Notes: generated by a model from the sequence alone, not told the origin. 64,000 nt of DNA from Rhodococcus sp. 06-462-5 (GCF_002258315.1 NZ_NOYD01000001.1:124001-188000), one strand, 5' to 3'. Positions 1 through 13,865 are shown, numbered from the stretch's first letter. Translations and numbers: made by a program.

Positions 1-90
1 GTCGGATACGTGTCGATCGCGCTGTTCGTGGTCATCGTGGGTGCGATCGTCATCTTTGCGATCGCTGCCGCAAACACGTCAACCTACTGA
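1..90 (+). CDS. C-terminal end of a membrane protein (partial)
   Basis: The frame is open from base 1 and stops at TGA 88-90, leaving 29 residues of a gene that starts outside the window. They form one hydrophobic segment (about residues 3-24, rich in V, I, A and F) followed by a short polar tail ending NTSTY. This looks like the last transmembrane helix of an integral membrane protein. Its final 12 bases overlap tail-to-tail with the convergent MFS gene. The family cannot be told from so little sequence. Confidence 0.6.
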   Translation, partial: VGYVSIALFVVIVGAIVIFAIAAANTSTY

Positions 91-1305
91 TACGGGCTTC
101 GCCAATCGGCCGTTGAGGCACGCCGCCCACACGCCTGCGATCACTGCCAACGCAATGACGAACAGCGCCAACGCGTTCCATCCCAGGGACTGGAACACGA
201 CGCCGCCGATCCAGCCGACGACGGACGATCCGCCGTAGTAGAACAGGTTGTACAGCGAGGTCGCCTGCGCGCGGCCGTGGACGGCACGTTGTCCGGTCCA
301 TCCCGACGCAATGGCGTGGGCGGCAAAGAATCCCATGGTCAGGATCACCAGGCCGGTCAGAATGACGGCGAGGTTCGACGCCATCGTCAGGCCCACCCCG
401 GCGATCATCGTCGCGGTGGATCCGGCGAGCACCACCGACCTGCCGTGCTTCGTCGCGAGATTGCCCGCTACCCGTGACGACACCGTACCGCTGAGGTACG
501 CCACGAAGATCAGGCTGATCAGAGACTGCGGTAGCCCGAAAGGCGCGGCCTCCAAACGAAATCCGAGGTAGTTGTAGATCGCGACGAAGCCGCCCATCAG
601 CAGGAATCCCTGGCCGTAGAGTGCCGCCATCCCCGGCTCGCGCAGGTTCACCCAGAGCCGCCCGGGCAGGTCACGAATCTGGCTGTGCACGAGCGTCGTT
701 CGCGGCCGAGGTGCGAGCCAGACGAAGAGTGCGGCGGCCAGAGCGGCGATCAACGACACGGTCAACGTGCCGATACGCCAGTTGGTGTATTCCGCAACGG
801 GTCCGGCGACGATGCGGCCGAGCAGTCCGCCGAGCGTCGTGCCGGACACGTACGTCGCCGCGGCCAAGGCAGTGTGCTTGCGATGCACCTCTTCGCTCAG
901 GTACGCGATCGCGATGGCCGGAAGTCCGCCCAGCGCAGCACCTTCGAAGAATCGAACCACCAGCAGAACTTCGAGCGAGGGCGAGAGTGGAACCAGCAGA
1001 CCCAACGTCGTGGCGGTGAGGATCGACACCGTCATCGCGCGGACACGACCGATGCGGTCGGCCGCCACCGACCAAGGAATCACCGACATCGCAACGCCGA
1101 CCGTCGCGAGTCCGACCGCGAGCGAGGACTGCGAAGGCGTGATGTCGAGATTGGCGGCGATGAGCGGCAGGATGCCCTGCACCGAATACAGCTGCGCGAA
1201 CGTTGCGACTCCGGCGAACAGCAGTGCCAGCACGAGCCGGCGGTACTCGCGCGACCCCCTGGGGTGTCCCTCCCATCCGAGCACCTCGGGCTGCGTCGTA
1301 GTCAT
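79..1305 (-). CDS. MFS transporter, YnfM-like
   Basis: A 408-residue, 12-helix major facilitator protein of the inner membrane, expected to export small molecules by proton antiport. It has the loop 2-3 signature DRIGRVRAM after helix 2 and the related loop NLATKHGR in the second half. The start at 1305 (MTTTQPEVLGW) is chosen over an in-frame ATG at 1359 because the extra 18 residues look unstructured and would run into the promoter region shared with the divergent LysR gene. The divergent LysR/MFS pairing resembles ynfL/ynfM of Enterobacteria and suggests control by that regulator. Substrate unknown. Confidence 0.85.
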   Translation of the reverse strand: MTTTQPEVLGWEGHPRGSREYRRLVLALLFAGVATFAQLYSVQGILPLIAANLDITPSQSSLAVGLATVGVAMSVIPWSVAADRIGRVRAMTVSILTATTLGLLVPLSPSLEVLLVVRFFEGAALGGLPAIAIAYLSEEVHRKHTALAAATYVSGTTLGGLLGRIVAGPVAEYTNWRIGTLTVSLIAALAAALFVWLAPRPRTTLVHSQIRDLPGRLWVNLREPGMAALYGQGFLLMGGFVAIYNYLGFRLEAAPFGLPQSLISLIFVAYLSGTVSSRVAGNLATKHGRSVVLAGSTATMIAGVGLTMASNLAVILTGLVILTMGFFAAHAIASGWTGQRAVHGRAQATSLYNLFYYGGSSVVGWIGGVVFQSLGWNALALFVIALAVIAGVWAACLNGRLAKPVSVG

Positions 1306-1387
1306 GCAGATCACGTTAGAAGTGCTCACGGTATTCGTCCAATGCATGGGAACTCCCAAACCAATACATCACCGATATGATTCGACG
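1306..1387. promoter_or_regulatory. Divergent promoter region, LysR/MFS
   Basis: These 82 bases separate the divergent starts of the MFS and LysR genes, so both promoters and the LysR operator must lie here or just inside the genes. A spaced inverted pair GTATT...AATAC and a central ATGCAT are present, but no clear T-N11-A box stands out. Confidence 0.45.
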
Positions 1388-2299
1388 ATGCGTCGTGAAG
1401 CGATCGAACTGCTGCCGCTGCTGCCGACCCTCGTCGCGGTGGCCGACACCGAACACATCACCGACGCGGCGCACGTCCTGGGCGTTCCACAGCCCACCGT
1501 CAGTCGGCAGGTCGCCCGCGCCTCGGCAATCCTGGGTGTCGACATCGTGGAACGACGCGGTCGCGGCATCGTGCTCACCAGCACCGGCCGCGTGCTGATT
1601 CCGTATCTCCAGCGGGCGTTGAGCGATATCGACGCCGGCATCGACGCCATGACCGAGCACGACGCCCGGGCCCGCGGCCGTATCGCGGTGGCGTTTCAGA
1701 ACACCCTGGGCGAGGACGTCGTACCGGCGCTGATCCGGCAGTTCCGCGTCGACCACCCGGCCGTCACGTTCGATCTGGACCAAGGTGCCCGGGCACGCTG
1801 CCTCGACCGTCTCGCCGATGGCGTCGCGGACCTGGCGCTCGTCTCCCTCAGCGCCGAGCACACCGACGACAACTCGTTCCAGCTCTACGACGAGAGGCTG
1901 ATGCTCGTGGTTCCGGCCGATCATCGCCTCGCCTCACGCAGGTCGGTCGATCTGGCCGACACCGCCGACGAGAACTACATCGCGATGGGCCACGGTTTCG
2001 GGATGCGGTCGATCTGCGACGAGCTGTGGGCGGACGCCGGCTTCACCCCGCGCATCGCATTCGAGGGGCAGGACACTCACACGGTGCGCGGACTCGTCGG
2101 AGCCGGTCTCGGCATCGCCATCCTGCCTCGCATCCGCGCACACGGCGGCGAGGGCGGAACGGTGGACATCGGACTGACCCAACCGGCCGCACGCAGGCGA
2201 ATCGGCATGGTGTGGGATCCGCAGGCCGATTCGCCGCGTCAGGTGGCAGCATTTCGATCGATGGTGCTGCGCAGCGGTCGAACACTCGTGATTAGGTGA
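1388..2299 (+). CDS. LysR-family transcriptional regulator
   Basis: 303 residues. An N-terminal winged helix-turn-helix (about residues 8-65, with ITDAAHVLGVPQPTVSRQV and the LTSTGRVL wing) is followed by a LysR substrate-binding domain (about 90-295). It should bind the intergenic region and control the divergent MFS exporter in response to an unknown ligand. The ATG at 1388 puts the HTH at the usual distance from the N-terminus; longer upstream frames run through the antisense of the transporter. The next gene starts 4 bases after the stop, so the two are probably cotranscribed. Confidence 0.88.
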   Translation: MRREAIELLPLLPTLVAVADTEHITDAAHVLGVPQPTVSRQVARASAILGVDIVERRGRGIVLTSTGRVLIPYLQRALSDIDAGIDAMTEHDARARGRIAVAFQNTLGEDVVPALIRQFRVDHPAVTFDLDQGARARCLDRLADGVADLALVSLSAEHTDDNSFQLYDERLMLVVPADHRLASRRSVDLADTADENYIAMGHGFGMRSICDELWADAGFTPRIAFEGQDTHTVRGLVGAGLGIAILPRIRAHGGEGGTVDIGLTQPAARRRIGMVWDPQADSPRQVAAFRSMVLRSGRTLVIR

Positions 2300-2303
2300 G
2301 TCG

Positions 2304-2918
2304 ATGCAATTGGTTCTGGTGCGGCATGCCCTCCCGCAACGGTCGGAGACCTCGGCCGATCCCGCTCTCGCCGACCTCGGCGTCCAACAGTCCCAGCGGG
2401 TGCCGGGTGCCGTGGCCCGGTTCCCGATCTCCCGAGTCGTCTCGAGCTCGCAGCTGCGGGCCGTCCAGACTGCGCAACCCCTTGCCGATCGGCTCGGTCT
2501 GACGGTCGAACCCGACGATCGCCTGACCGAATACGACCGCGACTTCGGCGGCTACGTTCCGATCGAGTCCGCCAAGACCGAATTCCGTGAGGCATTCGAT
2601 CGCATCAAGGCCGGGCATCTTCCCGAACAGGTCGACGAGCAGGCGTTTCGGCAGCGAGTTCTGGCCGGTGTCGCCGATGTCGTTTCGGCGAGCGCACACA
2701 CCGACACCGTGGCACTGTTCGCCCACGGCGGCGTGATCAACATCCTGCTGCAGGACATTCTGCAGACCCCGAAGGTGCTCGGCTTCCCGATCGACTACTG
2801 CTCGGTGACGCGGGTGCTGTTCTCGCGGAGCGGCGCGAGGTCGGTCTCCTCGGTGAACGAAACCGAGCATGTGTGGGACCTGCTGCCCCGCAACCGGCAA
2901 TCCACAGAGAGCTCTTAA
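2304..2918 (+). CDS. Histidine phosphatase family protein
   Basis: 204 residues of the phosphoglycerate mutase-like superfamily. The catalytic motif is at the N-terminus (LVRHALPQRS, His 8 the expected phospho-acceptor), with a second conserved His in ALFAHGGVINILL. These enzymes remove phosphate from sugars, nucleotides or proteins; the substrate cannot be read from sequence. The gene lies 4 bases after the LysR gene and probably shares its transcript. Confidence 0.82.
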   Translation: MQLVLVRHALPQRSETSADPALADLGVQQSQRVPGAVARFPISRVVSSSQLRAVQTAQPLADRLGLTVEPDDRLTEYDRDFGGYVPIESAKTEFREAFDRIKAGHLPEQVDEQAFRQRVLAGVADVVSASAHTDTVALFAHGGVINILLQDILQTPKVLGFPIDYCSVTRVLFSRSGARSVSSVNETEHVWDLLPRNRQSTESS

Positions 2919-2970
2919 ACTCCCAGGTAGAGGGCATGAAACGGGGCGTCGACGGTCATCGAGTGGTCGG

Positions 2971-2997
2971 CGAGGCCGCACCGTGCGGTTAGCCTCG
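2971..2997 (+). terminator. Hairpin after histidine phosphatase gene
   Basis: Outer arms CGAGGC (2971-2976) and GCCTCG (2992-2997) enclose a second short stem built from CGCAC and GTGCG. It lies 53 bases after the stop and just before the next start. There is no T tract, so it could be a terminator or a leader structure for the downstream gene. Confidence 0.35.
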
Positions 2998-3005
2998 AAC
3001 TCATC

Positions 3006-4511
3006 ATGGGTGAATTGCGTATCTTGCGACGTCCTGCCGTTGCTCTCACTGCGCTGGCGTTTCCTCTGGTAGCGGTAGGTGCCTTTGCACTGGGCACCGG
3101 CTACGACCTCGGCGGCGAGTCGACGGCAACCACCACCGTCGTCGCCGACACGGAGCAGGCACCGGCAGCGGACCAGCAGACGGCAGATCCCCTGGCCGCG
3201 GCCAGGAGCAGCCTCAACAGCGCATCGTTGCCCATCACGTTCCTCTCCAGCGGTATCGGCCAACTGACCGACGGCGGAACGCAGCTCAACGACGGCGTCG
3301 GGCAGCTCGCCGACGGCATCACCCAGGCACACGACGGAACCATTCAGCTCGCCGATGGATTCGGGCAGTACCGCGACGGCATCGGTCAGCTCGGCGACGG
3401 CGCGTCGCAGATCAGCGGTGGCGTCGACCAGGTCGTCGATCAGCTCGCCGGCTTCGGCGCTCTGCAGGCCGATTTCACCGCCAAACTCGCTGCCACCGCA
3501 GACCAGGTCGATCGCTTCCCGCATCCGGGATCCGACGCCATCTCCGGCGAGATCCGCGGGGTCATCGACACTCTGAACACCCAGGCTTTCGGACCCGACA
3601 CCCTCGCTCAGCTGCAGACCCTCAAGGGTGGTGCGCAGCAGCTGTCCTCCGAGCTCAACGATCCGAACAGTCAGTTCCTCGGCGCCACCGCACAGCTCGG
3701 TGACGCCACTGTGCAGCTGCGGGACGGACTCGGCCAACTCGACGACGGTGGCCAGCAGCTCAAGGCCGGCACCGATCAGCTCGTGACGTCGGTCAAGCCG
3801 GTCGAGGGGATCGTCAACGGCATCGCCACCAACGTGCGCGACGCCTCCGCGGCACTCCCGCAGGGAACCGCGGCCGCCACCGACGACGCCACCTCGGACC
3901 AGAACATCGCCGCCACGTCGTCGAGCACCGGAACCGGTGCCACGCCGTATCTGATCGCCGCCCTGGTCGCGCTCGGAGCTCTCGGCTGCGTCAGCCTCGT
4001 TCGCGTGTTGGGTAGGGACAGCAAGCCGCGCTGGCTCGCCGTCGGAGCTGCAGTCGCGGCAGTGGGCGTAAGCGCCGCAGTCGCGTTCGCGTTCGCCACC
4101 GACGCCGCCGTCGGGCCGGTGCTCGGCGCCGGCGTCTTCCTGATCGTTTCCGCCGCGGCCTACCTCGCGGCAGCGGGAGCGATCCAGCGCGTGCTCGGTG
4201 CGGTGGTCGGTCAGATCGTCAACGTCGTCGCCCTCGCGGTGCAGGTCGTCGTCTGCGGCTTCGCATATGCATCGACGGCACCGATCTGGGGCGACCTCGC
4301 CGCCTTCATGCCGATGAGTTACACCGCCGCCGGTGCCCGCGTCATCGCGTCGGGCGAGATGAGCGGGACCGGCTGGCTCGCGATCGGTGCCACGGTGGCT
4401 CTGCTCGCCGTGTCGGCACTCGTGTACGCGAGCGTGCGGAGTGTGTCAGCCGACCGGCCGGAGGGGATGGATGGCGGGGGCCGCCGCGAGGTGGGCACCG
4501 AACTCGCTTAG
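3006..4511 (+). CDS. YhgE/Pip-like membrane protein with QLxDG heptads
   Basis: 501 residues. One transmembrane helix near the N-terminus (about 11-32) leads into an extracytoplasmic stretch with heptad repeats of the form QLxDGxx: eight in a row at about residues 86-141 and a second block at about 230-259. The C-terminal third (about 314-485) has five or six hydrophobic helices, as in ABC-2-type and YhgE/Pip proteins. Such repeats form long extracellular helices; relatives include phage-receptor and ESX-linked YukC/YhgE-like proteins. No ATPase partner lies nearby. Its 3' end overlaps the convergent ABM gene by 66 bases. Exact role unknown. Confidence 0.7.
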   Translation: MGELRILRRPAVALTALAFPLVAVGAFALGTGYDLGGESTATTTVVADTEQAPAADQQTADPLAAARSSLNSASLPITFLSSGIGQLTDGGTQLNDGVGQLADGITQAHDGTIQLADGFGQYRDGIGQLGDGASQISGGVDQVVDQLAGFGALQADFTAKLAATADQVDRFPHPGSDAISGEIRGVIDTLNTQAFGPDTLAQLQTLKGGAQQLSSELNDPNSQFLGATAQLGDATVQLRDGLGQLDDGGQQLKAGTDQLVTSVKPVEGIVNGIATNVRDASAALPQGTAAATDDATSDQNIAATSSSTGTGATPYLIAALVALGALGCVSLVRVLGRDSKPRWLAVGAAVAAVGVSAAVAFAFATDAAVGPVLGAGVFLIVSAAAYLAAAGAIQRVLGAVVGQIVNVVALAVQVVVCGFAYASTAPIWGDLAAFMPMSYTAAGARVIASGEMSGTGWLAIGATVALLAVSALVYASVRSVSADRPEGMDGGGRREVGTELA

Positions 4512-4742
4512 CGCCTGCTGCAGGTGCGGGGTCTGCATGTGGCCGTCGAGGTCCTCCTGCGACTTCCATACCTCGATGGTGATGAAGGTGCCCGGCTCGA
4601 CCGCCGACTCGAACAGCTCGTAAGAGATGTTTCCGTCTTCCTTCCGAGATTCGGCAACCAGCGCCGAGAGCCCGTCGCGCACGGCGTCGATGGCATCCGG
4701 CTTGGCGACGATCGTCGCGACGACCTTCAGATCGTTGGTCAT
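4446..4742 (-). CDS. Antibiotic biosynthesis monooxygenase (ABM) domain protein
   Basis: 98 residues, the normal size for a single-domain ABM/YgiN-type dimeric ferredoxin-like fold. Recognisable elements are VVATIVAKPDAIDAVRDGL, EDGNISYELFES and FITIEVWKSQEDLDGHMQTP. Family members oxidise quinols or polyketides without cofactors, or act as quinone reductases; the substrate here is unknown. The ATG at 4742 is preferred to 4775 because AAGGAAAC lies upstream at a suitable distance. The 3' end overlaps the YhgE-like gene on the other strand by 66 bases. Confidence 0.82.
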   Translation of the reverse strand: MTNDLKVVATIVAKPDAIDAVRDGLSALVAESRKEDGNISYELFESAVEPGTFITIEVWKSQEDLDGHMQTPHLQQALSEFGAHLAAAPAIHPLRPVG

Positions 4743-4842
4743 GAGGTGATGTTTCCTTCGTTCGGCGAGACACATGTTTATCCACCGAACGTACTCCCGA
4801 TCCCCCTAAGCTGAGGTGTCCATTGGGGGAAGGGAAGCAACA

Positions 4843-6369
4843 GTGAGCCAGACGGCAACCGAGCAGCGCGCCACCGGTAAGGAATGGCTCGGACTCGCAG
4901 TGCTGGTGGTGCCGATTCTCGTCGTATCGATGGACATGTCGGTGCTGTACCTGGCCCTGCCGTTCATGACGGCCGATCTCGAACCCACCGGCAATCAGTC
5001 GTTGTGGATTCTCGACATCTACGGATTTCTGCTCGCCGGCCTACTGATCACCATGGGCTCGCTCGGCGATCGCATCGGCAGGCGCACCCTGCTCATGATC
5101 GGTGCCGTCGTGTTCGGCGCGGCATCTCTGGCCGCGACGTTCTCGACCTCCCCCGAGATGCTGCTCGCGGCACGCGCTCTGCTGGGAATCGGCGGAGCCA
5201 CCATTGCGCCGAGCACATTGTCGTTGATCCGCAACATGTTTCACGACCCCGCTCAGCGAAAGGAAGCCATCGGCCTGTGGACTGCCGGCTTCGCCGGTGG
5301 AGCTGCAGTGGGCCCTGTCATCGGCGGTGTTCTGCTCGAACACTTCTGGTGGGGCTCGGTGTTCCTGATCAACATCCCGATCATGGTGGTGCTTTTCGTC
5401 GCCGCCCCATTGCTGGTCCCCGAGTTCAAGGACTCCGACCCCGGAAAGTTCGATCCCATCAGCGTGGTCCTCGCGATCTCGTCGATGCTCTCGATCGTCT
5501 TCGCCATCAAACACGGTGCGCAGGAGGGGATCGACGCCGCAACGACCGTCACCGCCCTCACCGGGCTGGCGCTCGGTGCGGTGTTCGTCATCCGGCAGCG
5601 GAAGGCAGCACATCCCTTGATCGACGTGACGCTGTTCGCCGAACGTGCCTTCAGTGCAGCCGTCGTCGTGCAATTCCTGGTGATCTTCGCGATGACCGGC
5701 TTCAGCCTGTTCGCCGCCCAGTACCTTCAGCTGGTCGTCGGGCTCGGGCCCCTCGAGGCCGGATTGTGGTTGTTGATTCCCGCCGCGGCCGCAGCGTCCG
5801 GAGCCGTCTTGGCACCGACGATGAGCAAGGTGATCCCCACGGGCACCATCATTGCGTGCGGCCTGGCCTTCATCGGATTCGGTTGTGTGGCAATGGTCTT
5901 CGTCACCAGCGACTCGGGACTGCCATTGCTGCTCTCCGGTATGGCTCTGCTGACGTTCGGTATCGGCGCGGCGTCGACTCTCAACTCCGACATCGTCCTC
6001 ACCGCCGCGGCACCCGAAAAGGCCGGGGCCGCATCGGCACTGTCGGAAACCGGAGCCGAACTGGGCGGGGCCGTCGGCATCGCGATCCTCGGCACGATCG
6101 GCAGCACCGTCTACCGCCACCTCATGGACGACGCCATCCCCGCGGGCACCCCGGCCGAGATTGCCGACCCTGCACGAGAGACCATCGGCGGCGCAATCGC
6201 CGTCGCCGACTACCTGCCGGAGCCGTTCGCCTCGCAACTGACCACCGTCGCGAACTCGTCGTTCGTCGACGGCTTCAACCTCGCGGCCGGCTGGAGCGCA
6301 GGCCTGATGGCCGTCAGTGGGGTTACCGTCTTCGTGCTGCTACGCCGTCAGACCGCGTCGGAGAGGTAG
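4843..6369 (+). CDS. DHA2-family MFS drug exporter (14 TM)
   Basis: 508 residues with about 14 predicted helices. It begins with WLGLAVLVVPILVVSMDMSV and carries GSLGDRIGRRTLLM (motif A) and AVGPVIGGVLLE (antiporter motif C region). This fits the DHA2 group of proton-driven drug exporters (SmvA, EmrB, mycobacterial LfrA). GTG 4843 is chosen because GGGAAGGGAAG lies just upstream; a GTG at 4816 lacks a ribosome binding site. No TetR-type regulator is adjacent. The 3' end overlaps the convergent cutinase gene by 22 bases. Confidence 0.87.
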   Translation: MSQTATEQRATGKEWLGLAVLVVPILVVSMDMSVLYLALPFMTADLEPTGNQSLWILDIYGFLLAGLLITMGSLGDRIGRRTLLMIGAVVFGAASLAATFSTSPEMLLAARALLGIGGATIAPSTLSLIRNMFHDPAQRKEAIGLWTAGFAGGAAVGPVIGGVLLEHFWWGSVFLINIPIMVVLFVAAPLLVPEFKDSDPGKFDPISVVLAISSMLSIVFAIKHGAQEGIDAATTVTALTGLALGAVFVIRQRKAAHPLIDVTLFAERAFSAAVVVQFLVIFAMTGFSLFAAQYLQLVVGLGPLEAGLWLLIPAAAAASGAVLAPTMSKVIPTGTIIACGLAFIGFGCVAMVFVTSDSGLPLLLSGMALLTFGIGAASTLNSDIVLTAAAPEKAGAASALSETGAELGGAVGIAILGTIGSTVYRHLMDDAIPAGTPAEIADPARETIGGAIAVADYLPEPFASQLTTVANSSFVDGFNLAAGWSAGLMAVSGVTVFVLLRRQTASER

Positions 6370-7253
6370 CGTGCCAACCACCGGGTTGCGGACTGGCCGT
6401 TCTCGACGTCGTAGCTCTGGTACTCCTGGTGAATACCGGAGCGGTAGAACGCCTCGATCTCCCGCTGACGCTGAGCGTTCGCCTGATCGGACAGCTGGCC
6501 CTGCAGCACCGGCAGACCACCGGCCGCTGCGAGGTCCGCGATCAGGGACTGCGCTTCCTGCGAGTACTGATCGGCGACGTTCGGTGCCGGATTGGACGAG
6601 ACGGCCAGGAAACCGGCCAGCCGCGCGACGTAATCGTCCTTGGGCGTCGAGCAGTACAGGTCGCCGACGGCACAGAACGTGCGCACCACGGGGCTGACGT
6701 AGCCGAATCCGCCGACGCGGGGTCCGCCGACCCCGGTGCCGACCACCGCCGGCCCCACCAGAGCATCGGTATCGGAGCGCTTCGGGTCGGAGATCAAGCC
6801 GACCGCCACCACCTTGTCCGCGGGCACCACGCCCACTCCGGTGCCGATGGCCGCGGCGAGATCGCCGGCCGCGTCGGCTCCCTGGCTGTACCCGATGATG
6901 CCGAGTTTCGTTGCGCCGCAACGATCGGCCATCGCCTTCAGCATCCCGCCCGCGTTGGCTACGGCTTCGGCACGCGATTGCCCGTACACCTCGCCCTCCC
7001 AGGGGAACGCGGTCGCGGGATACGAGACGTAGTCGGTGCGGATGTCGCTCCCGAGACGATCGGTGACGTCGGTGAGCATGCCCGGCTTGGGGGCCGCACC
7101 CGAGCTGGTCTCCCAAGTGCCCGGAATGGCCACGACGTACATCGTCGGACAATCGGCCGGGTCCGCGGCGGCAGGCGAAGCCGTTCCGACGACGATTCCG
7201 GATGCCACAGCTGCAGCGACGCCGATACCGGCGCAGATCTTCTTGACACTCAT
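6348..7253 (-). CDS. Secreted cutinase-family esterase
   Basis: 301 residues. A Sec signal peptide (MSVKKI plus a hydrophobic core) is likely cut after ASPAAA. The mature protein has the serine-hydrolase motif GYSQGAD, a GDLYCSTPKDD segment supplying the catalytic Asp and the conserved Cys, and a C-terminal HQEYQSYD region that may supply the His. Cutinase-like proteins of Mycobacteriales hydrolyse ester lipids at or outside the envelope. GGGGAGGG overlapping the start region acts as ribosome binding site. The gene is on its own transcript, with gltD ending upstream of it. Confidence 0.85.
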   Translation of the reverse strand: MSVKKICAGIGVAAAVASGIVVGTASPAAADPADCPTMYVVAIPGTWETSSGAAPKPGMLTDVTDRLGSDIRTDYVSYPATAFPWEGEVYGQSRAEAVANAGGMLKAMADRCGATKLGIIGYSQGADAAGDLAAAIGTGVGVVPADKVVAVGLISDPKRSDTDALVGPAVVGTGVGGPRVGGFGYVSPVVRTFCAVGDLYCSTPKDDYVARLAGFLAVSSNPAPNVADQYSQEAQSLIADLAAAGGLPVLQGQLSDQANAQRQREIEAFYRSGIHQEYQSYDVENGQSATRWLARYLSDAV

Positions 7254-7387
7254 GGGGAGGGGGCCTCACTGGGTGATCGAACGCTTCTTCTGTTCGATCC
7301 CGACAATGCCAGGGGCCTGTGACCATCAGATGCCTACATGGTTAACGGACGTAACCGTGTGTCGAATGGCAGCGGAAAGCAGACGAA

Positions 7388-7435
7388 CTCGAAGTTGTGG
7401 AAGGAATCGGACCTCAATCCGTCCACAACTTCGAG
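7388..7435 (-). terminator. Hairpin terminator after gltBD
   Basis: Perfect 14-bp arms (7388-7401 and 7422-7435, CTCGAAGTTGTGGA and its complement) enclose a 20-base loop that can pair further through GGA/TCC. It begins 20 bases after the gltD stop, in the direction of gltBD transcription. It lacks a T tract, as many actinobacterial terminators do. Confidence 0.7.
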
Positions 7436-7454
7436 CTCGGCGGAGAAACGCTGT

Positions 7455-8898
7455 CTACCGCTGCGGCGCCTGGGTGGGCACGATCGGCGACGGCAGTGCG
7501 GTTGCGCCCTGCAGGAAGGTGTCGACGGCGGCCGCGCAGGAGCGGCCCTCGGCGATGGCCCACACGATGAGCGACTGGCCGCGACCCATGTCACCGGCGA
7601 CGAACACGCCGGGAACGTTGGTGACCCACTCGTTGGTGCGCTCGACGTTGCCGCGCTGGTTGAAATCGACGCCCAGGTCGGTCAGCAGACCGCCCTTGTC
7701 CGGTCCGACGAATCCCATGGCGAGCAGAACCAGATCGGCCTCGAGGGTGAACTCGCTGCCCTCGACCTTCTCGAACTTGCCTGCCTTGAACTCGACCTCG
7801 CAGGCTTCGAGTGCGGTGACCTTGCCGTCTTCGCCGACGAAACGCTCGGTGTTGACCGAGAAGACGCGTTCGCCACCCTCCTCGTGCGCGGAAGCCACCC
7901 GGTACATCAGCGGGTACGTCGGCCACGGGGTGGACGTCGCACGCTCCTCGGGCGGGCGGGCCATGATCTCGAACTGGTGGACGCTCTCGGCGCCCTGACG
8001 GTGCGAGGTGCCGAGGCAGTCGGCCCCGGTGTCGCCGCCGCCGATGATGACGACCTTCTTGCCCTCGGCGCTGACGGGCGGCGCAGCGAAGTCGCCCTGC
8101 TGGACGCGGTTGGCGTGCGGCAGGAACTCCATGGCCTGGTAGATACCGTCGAGCTCGCGGCCCTCGATGGGCAGGTCGCGCCACGCGGTGGCTCCGCCGG
8201 ACAGGACCACGGCGTCGAACTGCTCGCGCAGTTCCTCGGCCGAGATGTCCACGCCCACATCGACACCGGTGCGGAAGACGGTGCCCTCGGCCTCCATCTG
8301 TGCCAACCGACGATCGATGTGGCGCTTCTCCATCTTGAACTCGGGGATGCCGTAGCGCAGCAATCCGCCGATGCGATCGGCCCGCTCGAACACCGTGACG
8401 GTGTGGCCGGCGCGGGTGAGCTGCTGCGCTGCAGCGAGTCCCGCGGGGCCGGAACCGACGACGGCGACGGTCTTACCGGTCAGATGCGTCGGGTAGACCG
8501 GCGTGACCCAGCCCTCTTCGAAGGCCTTGTCGATGATCTCGACCTCGACCTGCTTGATGGTCACCGGATCCTGGTTGATCCCCAGGACACACGACGCCTC
8601 GCACGGGGCGGGGCACAACCGTCCGGTGAATTCCGGGAAGTTGTTGGTGGCGTGCAACCGATCGATGCTGTCGCGCCAGCGGTCCTTGAACACCAGGTCG
8701 TTCCACTCGGGAATCAGGTTCCCGAGCGGGCAGCCGTTGTGGCAGAACGGAATACCGCAGTCCATGCATCGGCTTGCCTGGGTGCGCAGGGTGTCCTTCG
8801 AGAAGTCTTCGTAGACCTCTTTCCAGTCCATCAGGCGCAGGTCGACGGGCCGCCGCTTCGGTACTTCGCGGACCGTGTTCTTCAGAAATCCCTGTGGG

Positions 8899-8906
<8 letters not shown>
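7455..8906 (-). CDS. gltD: Glutamate synthase small (beta) subunit
   Basis: 483 residues. It feeds electrons from NADPH through FAD and two [4Fe-4S] clusters to the large subunit for glutamate formation from glutamine and 2-oxoglutarate. N-terminal cluster ligands are visible in [18 protein letters not shown] (about 46-63) and [12 protein letters not shown] (about 98-109). Dinucleotide-binding motifs are [15 protein letters not shown] and [13 protein letters not shown], and [14 protein letters not shown] closes the FAD site. The GTG start overlaps the gltB stop by 8 bases, so the two subunits are translationally coupled. Confidence 0.97.
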
Positions 8907-13488
<4,582 letters not shown>

Positions 13489-13865
13489 ACCTAGCCTTCG
13501 GATAAGTCCAGCCTTGATACTCGTCGGCGACGGTGTGGTGTAACCGGCTGCACGAACGGCCTGCGGTGCGTCCTCGCCGTTGAAGCTGCACCTGTCGATC
13601 GTCGACGCTTTCCTCTGCACGAGCAGGTGGGCGCGTGGTAGAAAAGTGGTCGGGGCGGATCCGGCCGTGGTGAGGCCGATCCAACTACGAACGATAAGTC
13701 AGTACCTGGGTGCCCCCGCAAATAAGGTAAGCCTATTATGGGCTTTCACCTGCGAATTTCCGTATGCGAGGCGTTCTCGGGACCGGGTAACGGATCACCC
13801 CGTCGACATCGGCCGAGAATCACACGCCTGTAAGACGATTCGAGCAAAGGGGCCCGGAAAAAACT
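13489..13865. promoter_or_regulatory. gltB upstream region
   Basis: About 380 bases with no convincing gene between gltB and the tRNA-Leu terminator. It must contain the gltBD promoter. A DtxR/IdeR-like site lies at 13723-13741 (separate entry). No other repeat or riboswitch-like structure is evident by eye. Confidence 0.5.
13723..13741. promoter_or_regulatory. Possible IdeR/DtxR iron box
   Basis: The sequence TAAGGTAAGCCTA matches 12 of the first 13 positions of a typical actinobacterial iron box (TTAGGTAAGCCTAACCTAA), but the right half (TTATGG) is poor. It lies about 235 bases before gltB. GltB and GltD both carry Fe-S clusters, so iron control is plausible but unproven. A TATTAT at 13735-13740 could instead be a promoter -10. 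Confidence 0.3.

Noticed and set aside
4816-4842. GTG 4816 as start of the DHA2 exporter
   Set aside because: It has no ribosome binding site, whereas GTG 4843 follows GGGAAGGGAAG and gives the usual N-terminus.
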